In this document: piece by piece, positions 51,905 through 60,028 of the stretch
How positions within the stretch are numbered: position 1 is the stretch's first letter
How the letters are laid out: each line of letters begins with the position of its first letter
Origin: Thiodiazotropha sp040793985
GTDB lineage: Bacteria > Pseudomonadota > Gammaproteobacteria > Chromatiales > Chromatiaceae
DNA length: 64,000 nt
Direction: 5' to 3'
Assembly (NCBI GenBank): GCA_040793985.1
Contig: JBFNJI010000034.1
Span: 29,268 to 93,267, forward strand
Translations under genes and position numbers: made by a program
Notes under the pieces: model-generated
Seen by the model: the letters and a program-made list of their open reading frames with translations, nothing else
Told to the model about the DNA's origin: nothing
Database searches by the model: none

Positions 51905-54051
51905 GCCTCAATTGCCTCCTCAATGCGCAGTCCTTTTAGCCATACAGCAACACGGAACACGCGCTTTGACGGATTGTATCGATACCAGAGTTCCCCTAGC
52001 CCAAGACGCCGCAGAATAGCAATAGCCATTCCCGGACCATCATTCTCCCGATCGGCTGGCCATAGGGTCCAGTGAGTTTCGCTCAGCCAACTCGGGGGAG
52101 CCTTATCCCCAATCTTGTTCGAAAGTATTAAAACCGGACAACGATGGGGCGCCTTTTCACTTCGATGTTCTAACGTCTGAACCGTAAGAGCGACCCGCAC
52201 ACTTGCCTGTTTTGCATCGAGATCGACCTTGTTTTTCGGGATACCTCCATACCGGACCACGTTCAGAAGTAACTCAGAGAAGAGTTGGGAGTAGAAGGCA
52301 TCTCGTGGCCTGCATGCTGCTCCGCTCTCCGAATCGACCAACATAAAGTCCAGATACACATCCTGCAGGTTTCCCGTAAATTCAATTAAGGTCATCACCC
52401 GCATTTGAGAAGCATCACACTCTCCAACCCTCACAGGCTGGAATGATTCAGCTAGCATTGGCCACTCATTCCGCAACTTCCCGACGATGTTAAGGGGACC
52501 ATCTTCCTGCTCGTACTCAAGAAAACGCGACTTCTTGGGATGACGATATAATTCATTGGTTGACGACAAATTGATGGCCTGCAGCACGACACTCAGATCC
52601 CCGAGAAACTTTGCGTTGGCAACCGCTCGCTTTCGGCTATCCTCGTTGCCCTCGAAGTACGCCTGAATAGGGCTGAGGCGATGACCAAGCGTGTGACCAT
52701 AATGAGCAATTGCACTCTCCTTTGAGTGCACAATAGCCCGGTAATGATTACGCATATGCTCTTGTATTGCCTCTTTTATCAGAGCGATTTTTTTCTCTAA
52801 CGGTTTAGACGACTCTACAGGCGACACAGATTTAACGAGGTTCATTAAATAAGCATGACCATGAGCTTCTTTATTGGTGACACCCACAGCTAAAAGAAAG
52901 CTAAAAAGCTCTAGGACCAGAGAAAACGAATAATACGCCAATGATGACCATTGGTTTAGACACCAAACTATATCGACCTCATCAAGGCTTGGTGTTATGA
53001 AATATAATATTGCGAACCCACCATCTTCGCCCTGATGCCTTTTGAAGAAAATATGGCAATCTAAATTGCTGCCATTTCCATTCACGTAATCAATAAAGTA
53101 TCCTGCAACCTTGATATCACTGGCTTCATCAAATTCATTTAGATAACGCAACACACCTTGGGATTCATTGGTATCTTTCAGCATAGCAGTAAGCATTGAG
53201 GCACGGAGATCATACTCGAACCTCATACTAGAATTATATGGAATCGGATCCACACTGCGTTGGGCAAATATCGTGCAATAATCTGACTCTGATGATCCCA
53301 ATATAATCCCAGTAATTCCAAGTGTGTTCTTTTTACTTTTGCCTGCTGTGACGCCTATTCCATCTACAAATCCCTCATCAAAGGCATCCAAACAATTCCA
53401 AATGTGCTGATACAATAATTCGTTTATCGCTGTATTTTCGTCGGGCAATACATTTAGCGGTCGAAGATTAACGGTTTCTGTTTTCGTTTGTAAAAAGCGG
53501 TATTCCGGTAAATGCTTCCTCTTAATATAAACATAGGCATGGGAACCCTCTGCCCAGTAATGATCAAGTCTATAGTGAAGACCATATCCTCGCGATTTGT
53601 AAAAAGCATAAGTGCCGTGCCACTTATTTCCATCTATTAACTCACCTTTCACGGCAAAATATGTATCTTCTGAACAGCATAATACCTGTATTGCATCAAC
53701 ACCTAAGACTTCAAAAAGGTGATCTTCTATATTGGCCAAAAGAGCGCCAGTAATCCCCTGCCGTCGATAATTACTTCCACACGCTAACCATATAATCTCG
53801 GCAGTAGTCCCAACGATTGCGACCACTGCAAACGACATGACTTTATAGTTGCCATCAAGATAGCAGTAGAGATTATGGCGCCGGGCATCTTTCGGTATTA
53901 CTTCCTTGGCTACCCAACTGAAAAAATGATCTGGACACTCTAATGCAATTTTCGATACCTGACTCTCAATGTCATTCCAGAGCCTGGCACCTTCAGGCTC
54001 AGATACAATATCCTGGTATCTCAGATAGTTATGTCCTAGCGAGACTATCAA
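51901..54051 (-). CDS. GNAT acetyltransferase - histidine kinase fusion
   Basis: A 716-residue protein. Residues about 1-175 are a GNAT acetyltransferase with the acetyl-CoA loop GSNYRRQGITGALL (about 92-105). A middle region (about 190-420) is unassigned and has no sure membrane span. Then a DHp-like helix with HYGHTLGHRLSPI: His 453 fits the H-box pattern H-x-L-x-x-x-L-x-P. The C-terminal part (about 580-716) is a GHKL ATPase, with N-box FSELLLNVVRYGG and G-box-like DGPGMAIAILRRLGLG. A cytoplasmic kinase that may sense an acyl or peptide ligand through the GNAT fold is my inference. It overlaps the symporter gene and the receiver gene by 4 nt each. Confidence 0.75.
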   Translation of the reverse strand: MIVSLGHNYLRYQDIVSEPEGARLWNDIESQVSKIALECPDHFFSWVAKEVIPKDARRHNLYCYLDGNYKVMSFAVVAIVGTTAEIIWLACGSNYRRQGITGALLANIEDHLFEVLGVDAIQVLCCSEDTYFAVKGELIDGNKWHGTYAFYKSRGYGLHYRLDHYWAEGSHAYVYIKRKHLPEYRFLQTKTETVNLRPLNVLPDENTAINELLYQHIWNCLDAFDEGFVDGIGVTAGKSKKNTLGITGIILGSSESDYCTIFAQRSVDPIPYNSSMRFEYDLRASMLTAMLKDTNESQGVLRYLNEFDEASDIKVAGYFIDYVNGNGSNLDCHIFFKRHQGEDGGFAILYFITPSLDEVDIVWCLNQWSSLAYYSFSLVLELFSFLLAVGVTNKEAHGHAYLMNLVKSVSPVESSKPLEKKIALIKEAIQEHMRNHYRAIVHSKESAIAHYGHTLGHRLSPIQAYFEGNEDSRKRAVANAKFLGDLSVVLQAINLSSTNELYRHPKKSRFLEYEQEDGPLNIVGKLRNEWPMLAESFQPVRVGECDASQMRVMTLIEFTGNLQDVYLDFMLVDSESGAACRPRDAFYSQLFSELLLNVVRYGGIPKNKVDLDAKQASVRVALTVQTLEHRSEKAPHRCPVLILSNKIGDKAPPSWLSETHWTLWPADRENDGPGMAIAILRRLGLGELWYRYNPSKRVFRVAVWLKGLRIEEAIEA

Positions 54052-55514
54052 TTGCTTGCCCCTTTTAGGCGAAAGGCAGGCAATGCCAAAACGATAAACA
54101 CCACCATTCCTGATACTAGCGCGGTAACAGGTGCGTTATATAGCCAATTTGAAGCCCCACTGAATTTGCCATAGAGGGCGCTAGCCCACCCACCAAAAAA
54201 ACCGATGAGTATCGATGCGCCTGCCGCATAGCGCGCTTTATTAAGCGAGATTTTGTTTGCGAAAAATAAGGAGAAGAAGACTGCCGGGAACATTGCCAAT
54301 TGCGCGCCATAGATGGCGAATACCAACTGAACAACATCAAACTGCAGGAAGTGCAAAACTGCAAAGATAAAAAATGAAAGAATGGCAATCATGGCCATTG
54401 CTAATCGTGCTTTCCGCATAACTGGCTGAGACTCCCTGCTATCAGGGCTTAGCTTCATGATGTCAATAGATACGATCTGCCCCGCCACGATTAGAAGGCT
54501 GTCTGCAGTGGAAATCATCGCACTAAAAAGGCCAAGCACAAATAGAAACAACAGGATCTTAAAAAATGCGCCAGAGGTCGCAAATACTTGCATTATGTAA
54601 TTAATCAAAGGTTCTTGAGATGCATCAAATCCATGAGCTGTGGCCACCTGCCAATAGTAGCAGGCGAATAGAACGAGAAAAGCCCAAAGGATTGCGAATA
54701 ATGGAGAAATCTGAAGAAGACCACGCTTAGCTGATCGAGTGTCTTTAGTTGAGCACAGACGCTGCCAGGTACCCGCGTCGCTAATGGGCGCAGGGAGATT
54801 CATTACAATGATCCCAATAATGAAAGGCCATGCTGGGATCCAACTATTCGCCATCGAGGATAAAACCATCGAAATATTAATATCCGGTGCGCGATGGGTG
54901 TGAACGATAGCCAGGACAAAGAGTGAAAATAGACCAACAATAATAAACCTTAGCTGCCAGCGGTCTGTGGCGATGACTGCTCTATAACCACTCATGAGAG
55001 AGTAGATAATGATAAAGATCAGATAAACTAAAGCAAAAGCTAGAACATTCTCCCCAAGAAAGGGCTGAAGGACGGTAACGCCGACGAGAAGTTCCATACT
55101 AAAAATGCTGACATAGCCAACAAGCGAGAATACCAATGCGACATATTTGACGCTGGAACTACCATAGCTCTTTCCAAGATAGGCTTGTATTGTGTCATTT
55201 TCCGGATTGGCTTCCATAATCCGGTTGGTGCAAAGATAGAGGAGGAGAAAACTAACCGAGTACGAGATGACGGAGACGAACAATGTTATGCCCATCATAG
55301 GTGCTAAGTTGATGAAAGCGATAATCACTGTCGCCAACGACATTCCTGCCGCCACAGTTGTGGATCTATACTCCCCGGTGGAAATGGAACGCTTAAGCGG
55401 AAAGAAGTCGCGGATGTCCACGATATTCTTTTGTTCTCGATAGGCTGCAGAAAAATAGAGGATGGCGGGTAGAAGAACTGCTGCAAACACCGCGATATAT
55501 GCTGTTAAATTCAT
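54048..55514 (-). CDS. Sodium/solute symporter (SSS family)
   Basis: A 488-residue integral membrane protein with about 13 hydrophobic helices and the SSS/PutP pattern: MPLAPMMGIT-like first helices, DRWQLRFIIVGLFSL, PISDAGTWQRLCSTKDTRSAKRGL in the middle (the typical Trp-Gln-Arg motif) and LFSAMISTADSLLIVAGQIVS, which carries the conserved Ser/Thr pair for sodium binding. SSS members import amino acids, peptides or small acids with sodium; some are fused to histidine kinases (CbrA-like). Here it lies between the cyclodipeptide synthase and a histidine kinase, with 4-nt overlaps to both, so transport or sensing of the cyclodipeptide is likely. Confidence 0.9.
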   Translation of the reverse strand: MNLTAYIAVFAAVLLPAILYFSAAYREQKNIVDIRDFFPLKRSISTGEYRSTTVAAGMSLATVIIAFINLAPMMGITLFVSVISYSVSFLLLYLCTNRIMEANPENDTIQAYLGKSYGSSSVKYVALVFSLVGYVSIFSMELLVGVTVLQPFLGENVLAFALVYLIFIIIYSLMSGYRAVIATDRWQLRFIIVGLFSLFVLAIVHTHRAPDINISMVLSSMANSWIPAWPFIIGIIVMNLPAPISDAGTWQRLCSTKDTRSAKRGLLQISPLFAILWAFLVLFACYYWQVATAHGFDASQEPLINYIMQVFATSGAFFKILLFLFVLGLFSAMISTADSLLIVAGQIVSIDIMKLSPDSRESQPVMRKARLAMAMIAILSFFIFAVLHFLQFDVVQLVFAIYGAQLAMFPAVFFSLFFANKISLNKARYAAGASILIGFFGGWASALYGKFSGASNWLYNAPVTALVSGMVVFIVLALPAFRLKGASN

Positions 55515-56272
55515 TCTTTTAATTCTCCCTCGCCATTGCTGTCATCCAACTGCGCATAGGATGTTCCGCTGTCAAGAAGAACGGCTACGGATATATGTGT
55601 ACGTTCGCTAAATTCGAAAGGAAACCCCCTGTAGCGTGCTGAGGCCATCTTCTGCAGAATCTTCATGTCACGTCCTGGATAGATTTCCGTCGTATATCCC
55701 TGTTGGTACAGTGCAAGAAAAAATGCGATTTCCTCTATCATATATTCCCGAAGCAAGAGCATATCCGCCCCATTGATCTTTCTAAGATCTTTCCTAGAAA
55801 GACGTTTCGTATTGCTTAGCATAAGCGCAATTTGTTGTTCTATATCAGTATTGAAGCATTCACTTTTCGATGCGTAATCACGAATCGCCAATATGATCTC
55901 CTGAGCCTCAGCAGTTTCGATGACTGCCCTGCAGGATTCCACTCGAACATCATCATTTGTATCTAGATCGGACAATACAGCTTTAATATCTTTCTCGACT
56001 CTATGCCCTCGCCTTTCAGCCTTTGCTATAGCCTCGGCTTTAGGCAAGCCCTCGAATGCCATGATGTTGTGGCGCTCCATGTAATCACCAATGATAATCC
56101 TTGGCTGCTCACATTTAGACATCGCCCAGGGAATGTACTCATAGAGAAAGGGCCTGTTTGCCATAAAGGAATAGAGGCAGATTGGGATAAAGCACGAGGT
56201 GGTTGGATGTGGACTTATGAAATCATCCACATTGGGACCACGTGTCTCAGAATAGTTAATATCTATAGACAT
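55511..56272 (-). CDS. tRNA-dependent cyclodipeptide synthase (XYP type)
   Basis: A 253-residue protein (usual length 220-260) with the cyclodipeptide synthase pattern. These enzymes take two aminoacyl-tRNAs and form a 2,5-diketopiperazine. Visible motifs: CFIPICLYSFMANRPF with the covalent nucleophile at Ser 35; GDYMERHNIM (about 62-71); REYMIEE with Tyr 177 and Glu 181; and EIYPGR with Tyr 198. These correspond to Ser 37, Tyr 178, Glu 182 and Tyr 202 of AlbC. The residue three after the Ser is Ala and Tyr 198 is followed by Pro, so it is of the XYP rather than the NYQ subfamily. It is first in a five-gene operon. No oxidase, P450 or methyltransferase, the usual tailoring partners, is nearby. 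The ribosome site is weak. Confidence 0.88.
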   Translation of the reverse strand: MSIDINYSETRGPNVDDFISPHPTTSCFIPICLYSFMANRPFLYEYIPWAMSKCEQPRIIIGDYMERHNIMAFEGLPKAEAIAKAERRGHRVEKDIKAVLSDLDTNDDVRVESCRAVIETAEAQEIILAIRDYASKSECFNTDIEQQIALMLSNTKRLSRKDLRKINGADMLLLREYMIEEIAFFLALYQQGYTTEIYPGRDMKILQKMASARYRGFPFEFSERTHISVAVLLDSGTSYAQLDDSNGEGELKE

Positions 56273-56432
56273 AGTAAACTTTTATTTCATCTCTCTATTC
56301 TTCGGGCATTAGCGTACTTGATAGCGTTGGTTCCTTAGTCAGTTGTTGCTTGCCCAGCCCGTCCATCCTAGGTTGAAACATAGCTACCGGACTTAAGTCA
56401 GCTAATCCTATGTGCTGAGGATGGATCAGCAA

Positions 56433-56450
56433 TCCTGACATGTGCTGACA
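56433..56450 (+). promoter_or_regulatory. Tandem CTGACA motif, copy 1
   Basis: TCCTGACATGTGCTGACA: two CTGACA boxes on the same strand, 10 bp from start to start, one helical turn, as for dimeric response regulators. It lies 161 bp before the cyclodipeptide synthase start codon. Confidence 0.6.
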
Positions 56451-56488
56451 AACAGCCTCACTTTACTATGAAGCGACTCATCAACCCA

Positions 56489-56506
56489 TCCTGACAACTT
56501 CTGACA
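56489..56506 (+). promoter_or_regulatory. Tandem CTGACA motif, copy 2
   Basis: TCCTGACAACTTCTGACA, same architecture as copy 1 and 56 bp from it start to start (about five helical turns), on the same DNA face. Confidence 0.6.
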
Positions 56507-56825
56507 TCCCCAATTCGTGGTCTGGTGGCCTTAAAGATTATCACGCTACTGATCCCTGCTTTCTGACAAGCAGGACACAGTGCAGACGATCGCTAATCTG
56601 CAGGGGAAGAAGCCTAATAATAACGTAATATTCAATATGTTACTGTGACCAACACCCTGACGGTTGGTGAGGAGGAGTGCCAAAATCCAACTGACAAACC
56701 ATCTCCAGTCCAAGGCAAGTCCCTGCAATAGAGCCCTGACGTCATATCCACACGGGCAGCTCACTGAAGCTCCATAGATTTTGAGGCGTTGCCTCATGTC
56801 CTATATGTGCTGATTTCAAGCCCAT

Positions 56826-56843
56826 TCCTGACAATCTCTGACA
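56826..56843 (+). promoter_or_regulatory. Tandem CTGACA motif, copy 3
   Basis: TCCTGACAATCTCTGACA, same architecture as copies 1 and 2. It is preceded about 18 bp upstream by a TGTGCTGA half-site, as is copy 1. It lies about 470 bp before the 78-aa gene of the KamA operon. Confidence 0.6.
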
Positions 56844-57311
56844 ATACATTCCATGCCTTTCAGGCTACCAGCAATTCAAACTTTTTATCAGTCGACCAAA
56901 GCGTTTCCTTACAGGTGAAAAGGGCTACCCTCATCACGAGACTACTGATCCCAGGCATCCTCGCACCATTGGAAGCTTCAACGCCCCCTCTGAGAAGTAG
57001 GTCTTAGAACGGTTTATCCCTGGGAGAAATCACGCATATCACCCTGTTGTTTCTGCCTGTCAAAGGGACGTCGGATTTATCGCTATTACCGCTCGTTAGA
57101 AATAGTTTCATGAACACAACTGGATGCCCCGCTTAGTCATCCGTCAAATTCTGTCAGAGCCCCGCACTCAAACGGTTCAAATAAAAAGTGACGGTGACAC
57201 CTCTTCGATATCCGATTTCTTGTCAGTCGTCATCAGCAGATTCCATCGCTCAAACCCATAAAGGGAGTAAAGGCAAGATGACGTTCGGGACAGTACAACG
57301 GGAATGAGAAT

Positions 57312-57548
57312 ATGAATACGAAAGCAAGCACAAATCGCTGGTTCGAATTTTCTGAGCTCAACAACGCCTGTCTGACCGCTGACGAAATTGTTTACCTCAT
57401 GCACCACCTGCGCAACAAGAGTGCTGTAGAAATAGAAAATTTGCGAATTATCCATACGAAAAAATGCAAAGCAAACGAATGTGACCAACACCCTCATCTG
57501 GCTGATTTCATTCATCAAGTTTCCTTGAAATTCTGGGGGACCATCTAA
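57312..57548 (+). CDS. Small protein (78 aa) leading the KamA operon
   Basis: A 78-residue protein with a ribosome site GGGAATGAG before the ATG. Its TAA shares a base with the ATG of the KamA gene (TAATG), so it is translationally coupled. The sequence is polar, rich in His and Cys (IIHTKKCKANECDQHPH) with no signal peptide, and ends KFWGTI. I recognise no family. It could be a regulator, a metal-binding partner or a peptide substrate of the enzymes that follow. Only context supports it. Confidence 0.6.
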   Translation: MNTKASTNRWFEFSELNNACLTADEIVYLMHHLRNKSAVEIENLRIIHTKKCKANECDQHPHLADFIHQVSLKFWGTI

Positions 57549-58807
57549 TGAATGAACTGATATCTCATCAGACAATTAAATCCCATTTTTCGGAGGACAA
57601 AGAGTTCGATTTACTTGAAAAAAGCGCCTTGAATAGCTCCACCAGAGAAGTGGTTTCGTCCAGTTTTCCCATCAGCAAAAAATCCAGAGACTTTTACTGC
57701 CGATTCTTTCCTGGAACATCGTTTCAGGATTGGAACGATTGGGGCTGGCAGGTCCGCAACCGCATCCGTAGTCTTGACGAACTGTCTCGCATCATTGAAC
57801 TGAGCGAAGACGAACGTTCGGCTATTAAACGCCACAACGGACCGCTTCCGGTTGGGATTACACCCTACTACGCGAGCCTGCTCTCCGCAGATGATCCTGC
57901 GCAGCCTCTTCGCCGGACGGTAGTGCCGCTAAATGGTGAGTACCTGAAGAGCCCTGGTGAGGCAGACGACCCGCTTGGGGAAGACGATGACAGCCCCGTG
58001 CCCGGATTGGTACACCGTTACCCGGATCGCGTTCTGTTCCTGGTCACAAGTATCTGTGCCACCTACTGCCGTTACTGTACCCGGTCGCGTCTTGTTGGCG
58101 CAGCCGGCGAGAAGGCCATCCGTCACCGCGACCACGAGGCTGCACTCGACTATATCGAACGCACACCCACCATCCGCGACGTGCTGCTCTCGGGTGGCGA
58201 TCCGTTGAGCATGAACGACGACCGGCTGGAATATCTGCTTAAGCGTCTCAGGAAGATTCCACACGTCGAATTCGTGCGCATCGGCACCAAGGTGCCGGCG
58301 GTGCTTCCCCAACGTATTACGCAATCCTTGCTTCACCTGTTTCGAAGCTACGGCCCGGTCTGGCTGTCGGTGCACTTTACGCACCCGGACGAGATCACGC
58401 CTGAAGTCACCCAGGCCTGTGGCAGGCTCGCCGACGCCGGTGTAGTGCTGGGCAGCCAGACCGTTTTGCTTTCAGGTGTCAACGACAATGTCGAGACCAT
58501 AAAACGGTTGATGCACGAAATGCTGAAAATACGCGTACGTCCTTACCGATTGTTCCAATGCGATTTGATCACTGGTTCGGCGCATTTTCGCACACCAGTG
58601 GCAAAGGGCCTCGAAATCCTCGAAGGCCTGCACGGACACACTACCGGCTATGCCAGTCCAGAGTATGTAATCGACGCGCCAAGAGGAGGAGGCAAAATCC
58701 CCCTCCTGCCTAACTACTTGATAGGACGTGATAGCAACGAACTTTTACTTAAAAACTACGAAGGAGATATCTACCGCTACACCGACAAGGCAACTACGGA
58801 GGATTAA
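57548..58807 (+). CDS. KamA-family radical SAM aminomutase (lysine 2,3-aminomutase-like)
   Basis: A 419-residue radical SAM enzyme. The iron-sulphur motif CATYCRYC is at residues 170-177, the SAM-binding GGDP at about 216-219, and the PLP lysine is Lys 383 in DAPRGGGKIPLLPNY. The substrate carboxylate/amine-binding Asp lies in QCDLITGSAHFRTP (Asp 339). With PLP and a radical this family moves the alpha-amino group of lysine (or glutamate, arginine) to the beta carbon. The length is that of free amino-acid mutases rather than the shorter EpmB, which modifies lysine for EF-P. A beta-amino acid would then be used by the ATP-grasp enzyme encoded two genes later. It is 3 bp from the next gene. Confidence 0.92.
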   Translation: MNELISHQTIKSHFSEDKEFDLLEKSALNSSTREVVSSSFPISKKSRDFYCRFFPGTSFQDWNDWGWQVRNRIRSLDELSRIIELSEDERSAIKRHNGPLPVGITPYYASLLSADDPAQPLRRTVVPLNGEYLKSPGEADDPLGEDDDSPVPGLVHRYPDRVLFLVTSICATYCRYCTRSRLVGAAGEKAIRHRDHEAALDYIERTPTIRDVLLSGGDPLSMNDDRLEYLLKRLRKIPHVEFVRIGTKVPAVLPQRITQSLLHLFRSYGPVWLSVHFTHPDEITPEVTQACGRLADAGVVLGSQTVLLSGVNDNVETIKRLMHEMLKIRVRPYRLFQCDLITGSAHFRTPVAKGLEILEGLHGHTTGYASPEYVIDAPRGGGKIPLLPNYLIGRDSNELLLKNYEGDIYRYTDKATTED

Positions 58808-58810
58808 GTC

Positions 58811-60028
58811 ATGAACCAGCTCTACGATACCATCATCTCTTTCGTTTCCAGCGACTGGATTTACTCGCTGATATTCGTAGTCGCAATTGCCGAAGCTTCA
58901 GTGCTCACGAGTTTCTTCCTGAGTGGCACAATCGGGCTCGTTGTTGTCGGAGTTCTGATTGCACAAGGTTTACTCAATCCTGCCTTCTCGATCCTCTTAG
59001 TATATGCGGGCACATTGATTGGTGACTTGAGCAGCTACTTCTTGTCGAGTTGGCTTCAACGGTTTTCCTTCATCCGGTCCGCACTCAATAGGCTCGAGCC
59101 CTTCCGCTCCCCCATCGGAGATACCCCATTCCGATTTATTCTGAGCGGACATATCACACCGTATGTGCGGGTACTGCTCCCTATTATTGCTGCAGGCAAG
59201 GTAGCACCGATGACCTACATATTGATGGATGCGGTTGCCGCGCTGGGCAGCACCATATTCTTTATCGGAATCGGTCTTGTCGGTGCCAAGGCATTGGGAC
59301 AAATCCCCCCTGAACACGCACTTAACGTAGCTGGCATATTCGCGATCACCATCTTGGTCGGAATATGGATCCGCTCACGGAAGCCATTCTGCCCCTTGAA
59401 ACCAGGAAGACAAGCACGATGGTTCAATTTCCGCCGTGCGATTATCTTCTACATTTGGTTTCTCCCTTGGCATCCGATCCGATGGATCGAACTCTGGCTT
59501 CGAGGGTCCACGACCAGAAAACTCAGGCGAGAACTTGTTGCTAGCTTCCCTGATGTCCTGCCCGGAGATGTTTTTCTGATCAGGCTTCATGTGCCAGCTC
59601 CATGGGGCCGATGGGCACATTCGTGCATTGCAATCGATCCTGAAAAGTTTGTCCATGGATTTTCTTCAGTGATAACAGCCCATTCGATTGCATCACTTCC
59701 TGTACGGTATGCCATCGCTCACATCAGACCAAAGTGCAAACCCGAAGTGGCATTTGAGGCCGCACGGGTAGCCGAAACCAAAATCGGCGTCCCGGTATCG
59801 ATAGCGGCACATCGGGACGAAATGAAAAGGTTCTCGTGTTCGACTCTGGTTGCGTATGCCTATCGTCAAGCAGGTGTTGAATTGGTTGATCCTGCCATCG
59901 CGCGAATTGTCCCCAACGACCTATTCGAATCGCCGCACATGCGATTGATTCGCATCGTAAATACCGAGAATGTCAGCTTGCAGACACGTCGGTATGTTTT
60001 CGAAGCCCGAGAGGAAGGTGGAGCATGA
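58811..60028 (+). CDS. DedA membrane domain fused to a permuted papain-like amidase
   Basis: A 405-residue protein. Residues about 1-200 are a DedA/SNARE-associated membrane domain (several helices, the G-x-x-x-G-D-L-S pattern in YAGTLIGDLSSYFLS and RFILSGHITPYVRVLLPIIAG). DedA proteins are lipid scramblases or transporters. Residues about 235-400 form a YiiX/YebB-like permuted NlpC/P60 domain: GDVFLIRL, then His in WAHSCIAIDPEKFVHGF, then Cys in FSCSTLVAYAYRQAGV; His before Cys is the permuted order. The active site should face the cytoplasm or membrane surface and hydrolyse an amide, perhaps the one formed by the ATP-grasp enzyme. It overlaps that gene by 4 nt. The fusion is unusual. Confidence 0.82.
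   Translation: MNQLYDTIISFVSSDWIYSLIFVVAIAEASVLTSFFLSGTIGLVVVGVLIAQGLLNPAFSILLVYAGTLIGDLSSYFLSSWLQRFSFIRSALNRLEPFRSPIGDTPFRFILSGHITPYVRVLLPIIAAGKVAPMTYILMDAVAALGSTIFFIGIGLVGAKALGQIPPEHALNVAGIFAITILVGIWIRSRKPFCPLKPGRQARWFNFRRAIIFYIWFLPWHPIRWIELWLRGSTTRKLRRELVASFPDVLPGDVFLIRLHVPAPWGRWAHSCIAIDPEKFVHGFSSVITAHSIASLPVRYAIAHIRPKCKPEVAFEAARVAETKIGVPVSIAAHRDEMKRFSCSTLVAYAYRQAGVELVDPAIARIVPNDLFESPHMRLIRIVNTENVSLQTRRYVFEAREEGGA

Larger units (their letters stand above)
56273..57311. other. Long intergenic region between divergent operons with CTGACA boxes
   Basis: About 1 kb without a convincing gene separates the cyclodipeptide operon (leftward) from the KamA operon (rightward). It contains three 18-bp tandem motifs TCCTGACA-N4-CTGACA, single CTGACA hexamers at 56563-56568 and 56691-56696, an inverted copy at about 57149-57154, and related TGTGCTGA sequences near 56411 and 56807. 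Short open frames in it (for example 57177-57575 minus) have no coding character. It is the regulatory region for both operons. Confidence 0.65.

Noticed and set aside
57177..57575. 132-codon open frame on the minus strand between the divergent operons
   Set aside because: It overlaps the 78-aa gene, which has a ribosome site and is coupled to the KamA gene. The antisense frame has Phe/Cys-rich, non-protein-like composition.
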